Translations under genes and position numbers: made by a program
Notes under the pieces: model-generated
The model's database searches: none
The model's input: only the letters and a program-made list of their open reading frames with translations
What the model was told of the DNA's origin: nothing
Source of the DNA: Yoonia sp.
GTDB taxonomy: Bacteria; Pseudomonadota; Alphaproteobacteria; Rhodobacterales; Rhodobacteraceae
Direction: 5' to 3'
DNA: 64,000 bases
NCBI RefSeq assembly: GCF_018402175.1
Contig: NZ_JAGYJK010000007.1
Span: 62,001-126,000, forward strand
Part shown: positions 52,821-61,495 of the stretch, piece by piece
Position numbering within the stretch: position 1 is the stretch's first letter
How the letters are laid out: the number at the start of each line of letters is the position of its first letter

Positions 52821-53623
52821 GCTGTTGGGAAACAATCCTCGATTACGCCCTGCGCAGTCAGGGTATCGGCGAACGGCTGTTGCCGCAGCGTGATTTCACG
52901 CTGTGCCAGCAATTCACGCTGATCGGGTCGGGCATGATCTGGAATATCTATTTCGGTCTGGTCGCCCTTTGCACGGGGTTCGTCCTTGCGACCGCTGTCG
53001 CGCTTGGCAAGGCGTCGCGCAACAGGGTGATCCACAAGGCATCGGCTTGGTTCATCTTTTTGTTTCGTGGCTCACCCTTGTTCATCCAGTTCTTTTTCGC
53101 CTATTTCCTGTTTCTCAGCCTCAAGAATGTGTCACCGTTCTTTGACCCGTTCACATCTGCTTGGGCCGGCGCGCTGGTTGTGTTGTTCCTGAACACCGCC
53201 GCCTATTCGGGCGAGATTTTCCATGGCGCGCTGCAATCCATCCCCAAGGGCGACCTAGAGGCCGCCGACGCCTATGGCCTGTCAGGCTGGGCGCGGTTCC
53301 GGCGGATCACCTTTCCCACGATGCTGCGCCTTGGCTGGCCCGCCTATACGAACGAGGCGATATTTTTGTTCCACGCCACGACGCTGGTGTTCTTTTCAGG
53401 CTTTCCCGCGATCCAGCAAAAAGGTGATGCGCTGTATTACGCGCGCTATTTCGCGGACAAGACGTTCAACCCTTTTATCCCCTATCCGATACTTGCAGGC
53501 TACTTCATCGCGCTGACTTTGGTCGTTATTGGCGTTTTCGGGCTGGTCAACGGCCGGTTGAACCGCCATCTTCCGGAAAACATGCGCGCAAAGCTGCGTT
53601 TCAAACCACAGGTAATCAGATGA
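52817..53623 (+). CDS. ABC transporter permease 2 (polar amino-acid type)
   Basis: 268 aa inner-membrane subunit. After a polar N-terminus (MSCWETILDYALRSQGIGERLLPQRDF) come about five spans. The coupling loop is KGDLEAADAYGLSGWARFRRITFPTML, and FIFLFRGSPLFIQFFFAYFLF is the conserved permease core. Forms a heterodimer with permease 1. Coupled at both ends: ATGA overlap with the upstream permease and with the downstream ligase gene, so transport and catabolism are one transcript. Confidence 0.9.
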   Translation: MSCWETILDYALRSQGIGERLLPQRDFTLCQQFTLIGSGMIWNIYFGLVALCTGFVLATAVALGKASRNRVIHKASAWFIFLFRGSPLFIQFFFAYFLFLSLKNVSPFFDPFTSAWAGALVVLFLNTAAYSGEIFHGALQSIPKGDLEAADAYGLSGWARFRRITFPTMLRLGWPAYTNEAIFLFHATTLVFFSGFPAIQQKGDALYYARYFADKTFNPFIPYPILAGYFIALTLVVIGVFGLVNGRLNRHLPENMRAKLRFKPQVIR

Positions 53624-54951
53624 GCTGGATCGACGACCGCCCCGAGGTCCGCAACGTGCGTTGCGGAGCCGCAGACCTGAACGGTCAGGCAAGAGGCAAG
53701 CGAGTGCCGCGCAAATTTGCCGCCAAGCTGGAAGAAGAAGGCACGCGGTTCCCGTTCTCCATCCTCAACCTTGATATCTGGGGCGAGGATGTCGAGGATA
53801 GCCCGCTGGTGTTCGAAGCAGGCGATCCCGATGGCGTCTTGATGCCGACCGAACGTGGCTATGTCCCGATGCCATGGCTGAACAGCCCGTCCGCCTTGTT
53901 GCCGATGTGGATGTTCCACGAAGACGGCACCCCCTTTGCCGGTGATCCACGGCAGGCCTTGGCGCGGGTGGTAGAAAAATACCATGCGCGCGGGCTGACG
54001 CCTGTGGTCGCCACGGAAATGGAATTCTATCTGGTCGATGACAGCGGCGACGGTATCCGCCAGCCCCGGTCACCACGGTCCGGCAAACGCCGTCCGGGTG
54101 CGGAAATCCTGTCTTTGCGCGCGCTGGATGCGTTCGATATGTTTTTCAACGACCTTTACGACGCCTGCGATGCGATGAACATTCCCGCCGAAGCCGCCAT
54201 CTCCGAGGTTGGCATGGGCCAGTTCGAGATCAACCTCGAACACGTCCCCGATGCGCTGAAAGCCGCGGATGATGCCTGGCTGTTCAAGATGCTGGTGCGC
54301 GGTCTGGCGCGCAACCACGGGATGGCGGCCAGTTTCATGGCAAAACCTTATGAAGAATACGCAGGCTCTGGGCTGCATACGCATTTTTCGGTCGTGGACG
54401 CGGACGGAAACAACCTGATGGCCAATGACACATTCGAAGGCACGCGGCTGTTGCACAATGCCATTGCCGGTTGTCTCAAAGGCATTCCCGATCTGGCGCT
54501 GATCTTTGCGCCGCATGGCAATTCCTATGAACGGCTGGTGCCGGAAAGCCACGCGCCAACGGGCGTCTGCTGGGCCTATGACAATCGGACCGCATCCGTG
54601 CGGGTGCCGGGCGGCAGTTTCAAGGCGCGCCGCGTTGAACACCGCGTGGCGGGCGGCGATGTAAACCCGTACCTGTTTCTGGCCGCTGTGCTGGGGTCGG
54701 CGCTGATCGGGATCGAGGATGATCTGACCCCGCCCAAGCCGATTTCCGGCAATGCCTATGAGCAGGAGATGTTGCAAATCCCCGATACATGGGCCGCAGC
54801 GATTGATGCGTTCGAGAACAGCCGGATCGCGCGGCGCATTTTCGACGACACGCTGGTGGACAATTTTGTGATGACCAAGCGGCAAGAGCTGCATTATTTT
54901 GCAGAACTGAGCGAAGAACAGCAGTTAGAGCTGTACCTCGATACGGTTTGA
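53620..54951 (+). CDS. Glutamine-synthetase-like ligase 1 (gamma-glutamyl-amine synthetase type)
   Basis: 443 aa. Catalytic Glu/His metal ligands are seen in VVATEMEFYLVDD, AISEVGMGQFEINLEH and GSGLHTHFSVVDADG, with the ATP-binding FAPHGNSYERLVPESHAPT and substrate loop EHRVAGGDVNPYLFLAA. It lacks the adenylylation tyrosine loop of GlnA-I and is closer to PuuA-like enzymes that couple glutamate to amines. Coupled to the upstream permease by 4 bases. Likely activates an imported amine as its gamma-glutamyl derivative. GlnT or another N-glutamyl ligase are alternatives. Confidence 0.85.
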   Translation: MSWIDDRPEVRNVRCGAADLNGQARGKRVPRKFAAKLEEEGTRFPFSILNLDIWGEDVEDSPLVFEAGDPDGVLMPTERGYVPMPWLNSPSALLPMWMFHEDGTPFAGDPRQALARVVEKYHARGLTPVVATEMEFYLVDDSGDGIRQPRSPRSGKRRPGAEILSLRALDAFDMFFNDLYDACDAMNIPAEAAISEVGMGQFEINLEHVPDALKAADDAWLFKMLVRGLARNHGMAASFMAKPYEEYAGSGLHTHFSVVDADGNNLMANDTFEGTRLLHNAIAGCLKGIPDLALIFAPHGNSYERLVPESHAPTGVCWAYDNRTASVRVPGGSFKARRVEHRVAGGDVNPYLFLAAVLGSALIGIEDDLTPPKPISGNAYEQEMLQIPDTWAAAIDAFENSRIARRIFDDTLVDNFVMTKRQELHYFAELSEEQQLELYLDTV

Positions 54952-55020
54952 CGCGTCCGCGCTTGCGGGCATACCTGCGGCAGGGTAGTTTGGCGTTGAA
55001 ACCCAACACATGGTGAAAAC

Positions 55021-55704
55021 ATGAAAATCGGCATCCTGCAAACAGGGCACGCGCCGGACGAATTGCGCCCGACCATTGGCGATTTCAGTGATCTGTTCCA
55101 AGGTCTGCTGGGCGGTCACGGGTTTGCATTCACTGTCTACAACGTCGTCGACATGGACTTTCCAGCGGCAATCACCGATTGCAACGGCTGGCTGATCACT
55201 GGGTCCAAACATGGCGCTTACGAGGATCACCCGTTCATTCCCCCGCTGGAGGCGATGATCCGCGACATCTATGCCGCTGACATCCCGCTGGTCGGGGTCT
55301 GCTTTGGTCACCAGATCATCGCGCAGGCGCTGGGTGGCAGGGTCACGAAATTCGATGGTGGCTGGTCAGTGGGGCGGCAAAGCTATCAGATCAACGGCGA
55401 TGATTACGCGCTGAACGCATGGCATCAGGATCAGGTCGTGGTCCGGCCGAAGGATGCCACAGTCGTCGGCAGCAACGATTTTTGCGCCAATGCCGCGCTT
55501 GTCTATGGCGACCGTATCTTTACGGTGCAACCGCATCCCGAATTTGACAAACAGGTCATAGACGGGCTCGTCACCTATCGCGGCCCCGGCAATGTGCCGG
55601 ACGGCCAGCTGACACAGGTGCGCGAAGATCTGGACAAGCCTGTCGATAATGGCCGCCTTGCCACCCAGATCGCGCGATTTTTCAAGGAAAGAAAACTGGC
55701 ATGA
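55021..55704 (+). CDS. Class I glutamine-amidotransferase-like hydrolase
   Basis: 227 aa. Nucleophile C94 in IPLVGVCFGHQIIAQALGG, and His-Glu in IFTVQPHPEFDKQV. The N-terminal MKIGILQTGHAPDELRPTIGDFSDLFQ and ITGSKHGAYEDHPFIPPL fit the stand-alone GATase1 (GuaA-like) group. In Puu-type pathways the hydrolase PuuD removes glutamate from gamma-glutamyl intermediates; PuuD belongs to another C26 branch, so equivalence of role is inferred from position only. Between two GS-like genes and coupled to the next by 4 bases. Confidence 0.83.
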   Translation: MKIGILQTGHAPDELRPTIGDFSDLFQGLLGGHGFAFTVYNVVDMDFPAAITDCNGWLITGSKHGAYEDHPFIPPLEAMIRDIYAADIPLVGVCFGHQIIAQALGGRVTKFDGGWSVGRQSYQINGDDYALNAWHQDQVVVRPKDATVVGSNDFCANAALVYGDRIFTVQPHPEFDKQVIDGLVTYRGPGNVPDGQLTQVREDLDKPVDNGRLATQIARFFKERKLA

Positions 55705-57053
55705 GCTGGACAACGAAAATCCCCGCCGCTGCCACCGCCTATCTTGAAGCCAACCGGCTGGACGAGGTGGAATGCGTCATCGCCGACCTGCCCGGCATTG
55801 CCCGCGGCAAGGCTGTGCCTGCGGGCAAATGGGAAAAGCAGACGCATTTCCACCTGCCCAATTCGATCTTTTTCCAGACCATCACAGGTGACTGGGGCGA
55901 AGCATCCGGCCCTGACGGATTTCTTGAACCCGACATGATCCTCAAACCCGACCTATCCACCGCGACCGCCGCCCCTTGGGCTGCGGATGGCACCTTGCAG
56001 GTGATCCACGACGCCTATGACCAAAAGGGCAAGCCTGTCGCCTTTTCGCCGCGCAACGTGCTGCGCCGCGTGGTCGATCTGTACAAGGCCGAAGGCTGGA
56101 CCCCCGTTGTCGCGCCGGAAATGGAATTCTATCTGGTGGGCCGCAACATCGACCCCGCCAAGGCGATTGAACCGATGATGGGCCGCACGGGCCGCCCCGC
56201 CGCCGGACGGCAGGCCTATTCGATGACAGCGGTGGATGATTACGGCCCTGTCATCGACGACATCTATGAATATGCCGAAATCCAGGGGTTCGAGATTGAC
56301 GGCATCGCGCAGGAAGGCGGCGCTGGCCAGTTGGAAATCAACCTGCGCCATGGCGATCCGATCAAGCTGGCGGATGAGGTGTTTTTCTTCAAACGCCTGA
56401 TCCGCGAGGCTGCGCTGAAACACGATTGTTTCGCCACCTTCATGGCCAAACCGATCGAGGGCGAACCGGGCTCGGCGATGCATGTGCATCATTCGGTTAT
56501 TGATGCGAAAGGCCGTAATATCTTTACCGGGCCAGGGGGCGGGGAAACCGATGCGTTTTTCCATTTTATCGGCGGGTTGCAGGAACATATGCCCAGCGCC
56601 ATCGCGGTGATCGCGCCCTATGTGAACAGCTATCGCCGCTATGTGCCGGATTCGGCTGCCCCCGTGAACCTTGAATGGGGCCGCGACAACCGCACCACGG
56701 GTATCCGCATCCCGATTTCCGACCCCGCCGCGCGGCGCATTGAAAACCGCCTGCCGGGCATGGATTGCAACCCCTATCTGTGCATCGCCGCGTCACTGGC
56801 CTGCGGCTATCTGGGGCTGAAGAACGAAATCCGGCCCGACAAACGCTGGGTCGGTGAAGCCTACGAATCCGAATCCGAGATTGCGGGGTCTTTGTCCGAC
56901 GCTTTGGACCTGTTCGACGAGGCCAAGGAATTGCGCGCTGTGCTGGGCGAGGATTTCGCGCGCGTTTATTCCATCGTCAAACGGCTGGAATACAAGGAAT
57001 TCCTGCAGGTGATCAGCCCGTGGGAACGTGAACATCTGTTGTTGAACGTATGA
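55701..57053 (+). CDS. Glutamine-synthetase-like ligase 2 (PuuA-type)
   Basis: 450 aa. Metal and glutamate-binding motifs VVAPEMEFYLVGRNID, IAQEGGAGQLEINLRHG and GSAMHVHHSVIDAKG; ATP loop IAPYVNSYRRYVPDSAAPVN; substrate side EWGRDNRTTGIRIPISDPAARRIENRLPGMDCNPYL. This is the version most like gamma-glutamylputrescine synthetase. Two GS-like ligases in one operon suggests two substrates or a heteromeric enzyme. Overlaps the upstream amidotransferase and downstream oxidase by 4 bases each. Confidence 0.87.
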   Translation: MSWTTKIPAAATAYLEANRLDEVECVIADLPGIARGKAVPAGKWEKQTHFHLPNSIFFQTITGDWGEASGPDGFLEPDMILKPDLSTATAAPWAADGTLQVIHDAYDQKGKPVAFSPRNVLRRVVDLYKAEGWTPVVAPEMEFYLVGRNIDPAKAIEPMMGRTGRPAAGRQAYSMTAVDDYGPVIDDIYEYAEIQGFEIDGIAQEGGAGQLEINLRHGDPIKLADEVFFFKRLIREAALKHDCFATFMAKPIEGEPGSAMHVHHSVIDAKGRNIFTGPGGGETDAFFHFIGGLQEHMPSAIAVIAPYVNSYRRYVPDSAAPVNLEWGRDNRTTGIRIPISDPAARRIENRLPGMDCNPYLCIAASLACGYLGLKNEIRPDKRWVGEAYESESEIAGSLSDALDLFDEAKELRAVLGEDFARVYSIVKRLEYKEFLQVISPWEREHLLLNV

Positions 57054-58354
57054 ACCCGCTGTACCGCAACGACCGCCCCGGCCAGATGCCGAAAAGCTGG
57101 TATGTCGCAAGCACCGACCTGCCGCCCGAGCGCCCTGCCCTGTTCGGTGAGGTGGTGGCTGATGTCTGCGTGATCGGTGCGGGCTATACCGGCCTGTCGG
57201 CGGCATGGCATCTTGCGCAAAAGGGGCTGGATGTCGTCGTGCTGGATGCGCATCGTGCGGGGTTTGGCGCGTCGGGTCGCAACGGCGGGCAGGTCGGCAC
57301 GGGCTACAATGCCAGCCAGCAAAGCCTTGCGCGCAAACTAGGCGCGGGCAATGCCGCAGCCCTTTGGGCGCTGGCCGAAGAGGCCAAGGCCGATGTCCGC
57401 CGGATCTGTGCCGACCACATCCCCGAAGCACGCTATCAACCCGGCGTCGCGCATGGCTATTATTCCGCCTCCGAGGCGCGGGACTATGACGCCGATGCCG
57501 ATTATCTGGCGCAAAGCTATGGCTATGACCGGATCGAGAAACTGCACCCCGATGCAATGCGCGATCTGGTGAAATCGCCGCTGTATCAGGGTGGATTGCT
57601 TGATATGGGGGCCGGCCATCTGCATCCTTTGCGCTATGCCTTGGGGCTGGCGCGGCTGGCCGAGGCGGCGGGCGCGCGCATCTATGACCGATCCGAAGTC
57701 ACCGGCCTTGCCATGGGCGATCCGGCGGTGGTGCAGACCGGCCACGGCCGCGTGCGCGCGCGCCATGTCATCATGGCGGGCAATGGCTATATGCCCAATA
57801 TCAACCGCGCTGTCGCGGCCAAGGTAATGCCGATCAATTCCTTCATCTGCGCGACCGAACCCTTGGGCGACCGCGCGCGCGATGTGCTGGCGCGCGATAT
57901 CGCGGTGGCGGACAGCAAGTTCGTGGTGAATTACTATCGCCTGTCCGAAGACAACCGGTTCCTGTTCGGCGGGCGCGAAAGCTATTCTATCGGCTTTCCG
58001 CGCGACATCAGCACGGCGCTGATCCAGCGGATGACAACACTGTTTCCGCAGTTGCAGGGCGTGAAGGTGGATTATGTCTGGGGCGGCACGTTGGGCATCA
58101 CCATGACCCGCCTGCCCGCGATCCAAAGGGTGGCCCCCAATGTGCTGTCAGGCGCAGGGTTTTCAGGGCATGGCGTGGCCCTGTCGGGGTTTGCGGGCAA
58201 GATCATGGCCGAGGCTGTGGCAGGCCAAGCAGGCCGTTTCGATACGCTGGCGGGGCTGAATGTGCCCAGCTTTCCGGGTGGTCGCGCGTTGCGGGCGCCG
58301 CTGCTGACGCTGGCAATGACATGGTACGCGCTGCGCGACCGGTTGGGGGTTTGA
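57050..58354 (+). CDS. FAD-dependent amine oxidoreductase (PuuB-like)
   Basis: 434 aa DadA/DAO-fold flavoprotein. The FAD loop CVIGAGYTGLSAAWHLAQKGLDVVVLD is followed by FGASGRNGGQVGTGYNASQQ, characteristic of gamma-glutamylputrescine oxidase, and the C-terminal GVALSGFAGKIMAEAVAGQ. It would oxidise the glutamylated amine to an aldehyde with release of ammonia and H2O2. The expected aldehyde dehydrogenase (PuuC) is not in the window. Last gene of the operon; its end is 3 bases from the convergent phaR. Confidence 0.88.
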   Translation: MNPLYRNDRPGQMPKSWYVASTDLPPERPALFGEVVADVCVIGAGYTGLSAAWHLAQKGLDVVVLDAHRAGFGASGRNGGQVGTGYNASQQSLARKLGAGNAAALWALAEEAKADVRRICADHIPEARYQPGVAHGYYSASEARDYDADADYLAQSYGYDRIEKLHPDAMRDLVKSPLYQGGLLDMGAGHLHPLRYALGLARLAEAAGARIYDRSEVTGLAMGDPAVVQTGHGRVRARHVIMAGNGYMPNINRAVAAKVMPINSFICATEPLGDRARDVLARDIAVADSKFVVNYYRLSEDNRFLFGGRESYSIGFPRDISTALIQRMTTLFPQLQGVKVDYVWGGTLGITMTRLPAIQRVAPNVLSGAGFSGHGVALSGFAGKIMAEAVAGQAGRFDTLAGLNVPSFPGGRALRAPLLTLAMTWYALRDRLGV

Positions 58355-58357
58355 CCC

Positions 58358-58894
58358 CTATTTGCCCATCTTGGCCAACTTTTCCTGCAAGGCGGCCAGC
58401 TGTGTCTTGATCTCGTCCAGATCGTCGCCATCCTTGGCGGGACCAGACGCACCGCCGACCAGACCACCCGTCATCGCCTTGAAAAACGCGGCCTGCTGGG
58501 CGCGCATCGCGTCAAAGCCCGGCATCGCGGTCATTGGATTGGCTTTGGTCATGTTTTCCATCGCCTTGGACTGGCCGTCGCGCAGCATCTCGAAACTGGC
58601 AGCCAGGAATTGCGGCACGACCGATGCGGCCTGCGTGGTATAGCTGCGCACCAGATCGGTCAGCACATCGACGGGCAGCACACTTTCGCCACGGCTTTCG
58701 TGTTCTGCGATGATCTGGAGAAGATATTGCCGTGTCAGGTCGTCGCCGGATTTCAGATCGACGATCTGCACCTCGCGGCCTTCGCGGATGAACAGCGCGA
58801 TGTCTTCCAGCGTGACGTAATCGCTGGTTTCCGTGTTATAGAGACGCCGGCTTGCGTAGCGCTTGATAAGCAGTGGTTTATTGGTGTCAGCCAA
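58358..58894 (-). CDS. phaR: Polyhydroxyalkanoate synthesis repressor PhaR
   Basis: 178 aa. DNA- and PHA-granule-binding repressor of phasin and PHA genes. The N-terminal PHB/PHA accumulation regulator domain is seen as IKRYASRRLYNTETSDYVTLEDIALFIREGREVQIVD, followed by the helical VLTDLVRSYTTQAASVVPQFLAASFEMLRDGQ. The C-terminal coiled tail (LDEIKTQLAALQEKLAKMGK) is typical. It sits next to phaP and phaC, whose promoters carry CTGC-N3/4-GCAG palindromes. When granules form, PhaR is titrated to them and repression is lifted. Confidence 0.95.
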   Translation of the reverse strand: MADTNKPLLIKRYASRRLYNTETSDYVTLEDIALFIREGREVQIVDLKSGDDLTRQYLLQIIAEHESRGESVLPVDVLTDLVRSYTTQAASVVPQFLAASFEMLRDGQSKAMENMTKANPMTAMPGFDAMRAQQAAFFKAMTGGLVGGASGPAKDGDDLDEIKTQLAALQEKLAKMGK

Positions 58895-58975
58895 GACGCG
58901 CCCTCCCCTTGGACATGTTGCATTAAAAATAAGCCTAGGCTGCGTCCACCAGAAAGGAAAGCGTTACCTCGAACG

Positions 58976-59005
58976 AAAAACGGCCCGCGTTATGCGGGCC
59001 GTTTT
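58976..59005. terminator. Terminator of phaP (bidirectional)
   Basis: ACGGCCCGC (58980-58988), loop GTTAT, GCGGGCCGT (58994-59002), extended by AAAA/TTTT to about 12 bp. On the minus strand it follows the phaP stop by about 42 bases and ends in a T-run. Confidence 0.9.
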
Positions 59006-59046
59006 CGGAACAATCCCCAAGGGAGAGGTGGGGTCGTTCGTATCGC

Positions 59047-59493
59047 TTATTTCGCGGCTGTCGCTTTTTTCGCAGCGGCGGTGACGTCGTTCGTTGCTTT
59101 CTTGGCAGCGGCGGTCATTTCTTCGGACATGTCCTTGCCAGCGGCCAGAACCAGTTCCATCGTCTGCGTCTGGACCTTTTTCGCGATCTCGGCGAAAGCG
59201 GCCATATGCTCGGCAGCGGATTCAGCAGAGGCCGATGCGAAATCGGTCATCGCCTTGGCGTAATCTGCAGGTTCGGTCTTGGCGGATGCCATGGACTGCA
59301 GCTTGGTCAGCGTGTCCTGTGCCCATTTGGCGGACAGTTCGGTGGACTTGCCAGCCGCGTCGATGGCGACGGCGGACATTTTCTCGGCCAGGGCGGTCTG
59401 GTTCTTGAATGTGTCTTCCATTGCCTTGGTGTCAACGGGGAACGCGCCCATCATGTCTTTGAACACGCCGGTGAAATCTTGGGTCTTAGCCAT
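59047..59493 (-). CDS. phaP: Phasin, PHA granule-associated protein
   Basis: 148 aa amphipathic helical protein coating polyhydroxyalkanoate granules. The phasin_2-type pattern DFTGVFKDMMGAFPVDTKAMEDTFKNQTALAEKMSAVAIDAAGKSTELSAKWAQDTL is visible in segments, with an Ala/Lys-rich C-terminal tail (AAAKKATNDVTAAAKKATAAK). Located between phaR and phaC, with two PhaR-type palindromes upstream. Highly expressed genes of this type commonly have their own terminator, as here. Confidence 0.93.
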   Translation of the reverse strand: MAKTQDFTGVFKDMMGAFPVDTKAMEDTFKNQTALAEKMSAVAIDAAGKSTELSAKWAQDTLTKLQSMASAKTEPADYAKAMTDFASASAESAAEHMAAFAEIAKKVQTQTMELVLAAGKDMSEEMTAAAKKATNDVTAAAKKATAAK

Positions 59494-59553
59494 TGGAGTA
59501 ATCCTTTGTATATGCGGATCAACATCCGCTGTTTTCGTCTGACACCAATATGC

Positions 59554-59570
59554 ATGCTGCAGTGCAGCAT
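59554..59570. promoter_or_regulatory. PhaR operator 1 upstream of phaP
   Basis: Perfect palindrome ATGCTGC-AGT-GCAGCAT (59554-59570), 61 bases before the phaP start. It matches the TGC-rich PhaR-binding sequences known from Paracoccus and Rhodobacter phasin promoters. Confidence 0.85.
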
Positions 59571-59584
59571 TTCAAGTATTTTTT

Positions 59585-59595
59585 CTGCACCGCAG
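59585..59595. promoter_or_regulatory. PhaR operator 2 upstream of phaP
   Basis: CTGC-ACC-GCAG (59585-59595) in the context TTTTCTGCACCGCAGCAT, centred 28 bases from operator 1. Two sites upstream of phaP would allow cooperative repression. Confidence 0.75.
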
Positions 59596-59636
59596 CATGA
59601 ATTTTTTGTAAAGCGGAAAAAGTGCTTTGTGCAGGC

Positions 59637-61433
59637 TTACTTAGCGGAAACATATGTGCCGGGTGCGGGGGCCAGAACCGGATGATCCGCATCGCCCGGT
59701 GTGCGGGCAGGCACCGATTTGCCCGATTGCGGCGCCAGCCACGCATCCCAGCGCGGCCACCATGACCCGTCGTGCCGCACCGCGGACAGGCGCCAGTCAT
59801 CCACCGACAATCCCAGTTCGGGGTTGGTGTAATGGCCGTATTTGTTCTTGCTGGGGGGGTTGATGATCCCCGCGATATGGCCGGATTCCGACAGGATAAA
59901 GGTCTTGTCCTTTGACCCCATCTTTTGCACGCCCGCGAAACTGCTTTTCCACGCGGCGATGTGATCCGTCTCGCAGGCGATGGCGCAAAGCGGGACGGTC
60001 ACGTCTTTGAGATGGACGGTGGTGCCGCAAATCTCGAACCCGTCGGTGGCGAAACGGTCGGCCTGACACAGGCCGCGCAGGTATTCGACCGACATTTTCG
60101 CGGGCAGATTGGTGCCATCACCATTCCAGTACAGCAGATCAAATGCGGGCGGGGCCTTGCCCAGCATATAGCTTTTGATCGCGGGGCCATAGATCAGGTC
60201 GTTGGACCGCAGATAGGAAAAGGTCCGCGACATGAAAAAGGAATCAAGGATGCCGTTCTGCGCCACTTCGGCCTCGATCCCGTCAACGAAATCATCGTCA
60301 AGGAACACGCCCACTTCGCCGCGATCGGAAAAATCGGTCAGCGTGGTGAACAGGGTCGCGGTGTTGACGGATGTATCCTTGCGCTGTTTCATCAGCGCCA
60401 GCGTCAGCGACAGCGTTGTCCCCGCGATGCAATAGCCCACGGCGTTGATCTTTTTGACGCCACAGATTTTCTTGGTCTCGGCCATCGCCGCCAGATAGCC
60501 ATCCTCGACATAATCGGACATCGATGTGTCGGCATAGGACGCATCGGGGTTCACCCAAGAGACGACGAACACGCTATAGCCCTGATCCACGGCCCATTTG
60601 ATCAGGCTGTTTTGTGGTTTCAGGTCCAGAATATAAAATTTATTGATCCAAGGCGGGAAGATCAATAAAGGAATTTCATGCACGGTTTCGGTACTGGGCG
60701 CATATTGGATCAGCTCGAACAGGTGGTTGCGGAACACGACGGACCCCGGCGTGGTGGCCAGATTTTCGCCCAGTGTGAACGCCTTTTTATCGGCCAGCGT
60801 CACGACCAGATCGCCGTCATTCGCCTCCAGGTCGGCAATCATGTTTTCCAGCCCCGCGACAAGGCTTTCGCCTTCGGTTTCGGCGGCCAGCGCCAGCGCC
60901 TCGGGGTTGGTTGGCAGGAAATTAGTGGGGCTAATCATATCGACCATCTGCTGGCTGAAATAGCGCAGACGCTTTTTTTCGTCGGCATCCAGCGTGTCGA
61001 TATCCTCGACCGCCTGCTGCACGGCGGCGGCATTCATCAGGTATTGCTGCTTGATAAAGTTGAAATAGGGATTGGTGTCCCATAATTCATGGCTGAAACG
61101 ACGATCCTTTGGGGTTTCATCGGTCGGCGGGGTCAGCTTGCCTTGGGCCAGCAGGTGCTGGGCCTCGACATAATGTTTCACCGACTTGCCCCAGAATGCC
61201 AGCTGATGTTCGATCAGCTTGGCGGGGTTCTGCATCATCTCGGCCATATAGGCGCTGGCGGCCTTGACATAAAGTTCCTGACTTGGCCCCTGCAAGGATG
61301 GCGCGACCTTGCGGGACTGGCCCATCACCTTGAGCAGGCGTTGGGTCAGTTCTTCGACACGCGCAAGGTTGGCTTCCAGTTTGGCAACACCGGCGCCCGT
61401 TTCAGTGACCGGGTCTAAATCGTTTGTTGTCAT
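59637..61433 (-). CDS. phaC: Class I poly(3-hydroxyalkanoate) synthase
   Basis: 598 aa from the ATG at 61433 (MTTNDLDPVTETG; AGGTGG upstream). Polymerises 3-hydroxyacyl-CoA into PHA on the granule surface. The lipase-box-like nucleophile is C335 in GYCIAGT; the conserved Asp is in ACETDHIAAW and His in SGHIAGIINPPSKNKYGHY. The N-terminal domain contains DRRFSHELWDTNPYFNFIKQ and the conserved PPWINKFYILDL. It lies behind phaP on the same strand and divergent to phaZ, with a shared operator in between. No phaA/phaB genes are within the window. Confidence 0.96.
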   Translation of the reverse strand: MTTNDLDPVTETGAGVAKLEANLARVEELTQRLLKVMGQSRKVAPSLQGPSQELYVKAASAYMAEMMQNPAKLIEHQLAFWGKSVKHYVEAQHLLAQGKLTPPTDETPKDRRFSHELWDTNPYFNFIKQQYLMNAAAVQQAVEDIDTLDADEKKRLRYFSQQMVDMISPTNFLPTNPEALALAAETEGESLVAGLENMIADLEANDGDLVVTLADKKAFTLGENLATTPGSVVFRNHLFELIQYAPSTETVHEIPLLIFPPWINKFYILDLKPQNSLIKWAVDQGYSVFVVSWVNPDASYADTSMSDYVEDGYLAAMAETKKICGVKKINAVGYCIAGTTLSLTLALMKQRKDTSVNTATLFTTLTDFSDRGEVGVFLDDDFVDGIEAEVAQNGILDSFFMSRTFSYLRSNDLIYGPAIKSYMLGKAPPAFDLLYWNGDGTNLPAKMSVEYLRGLCQADRFATDGFEICGTTVHLKDVTVPLCAIACETDHIAAWKSSFAGVQKMGSKDKTFILSESGHIAGIINPPSKNKYGHYTNPELGLSVDDWRLSAVRHDGSWWPRWDAWLAPQSGKSVPARTPGDADHPVLAPAPGTYVSAK

Positions 61434-61450
61434 ATTCATCCACCTATGCG

Positions 61451-61470
61451 TATGCTGCGGGTGCAGCATA
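61451..61470. promoter_or_regulatory. PhaR operator in the phaC-phaZ divergent promoter
   Basis: TATGCTGC-GGGT-GCAGCATA (61451-61470), an 8-bp perfect palindrome 18 bases before the phaC start and 26 bases before the phaZ start. It would let PhaR control synthesis and breakdown together. Confidence 0.82.
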
Positions 61471-61495
61471 TGTGCCTGACCGATCGGAGCTTTCT

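Noticed and set aside
53620-57053. Housekeeping glutamine synthetase genes glnA
   Set aside because: Both proteins lack the GlnA-I adenylylation loop, and no glnB is adjacent; the transporter and oxidase context fits amine glutamylation better.
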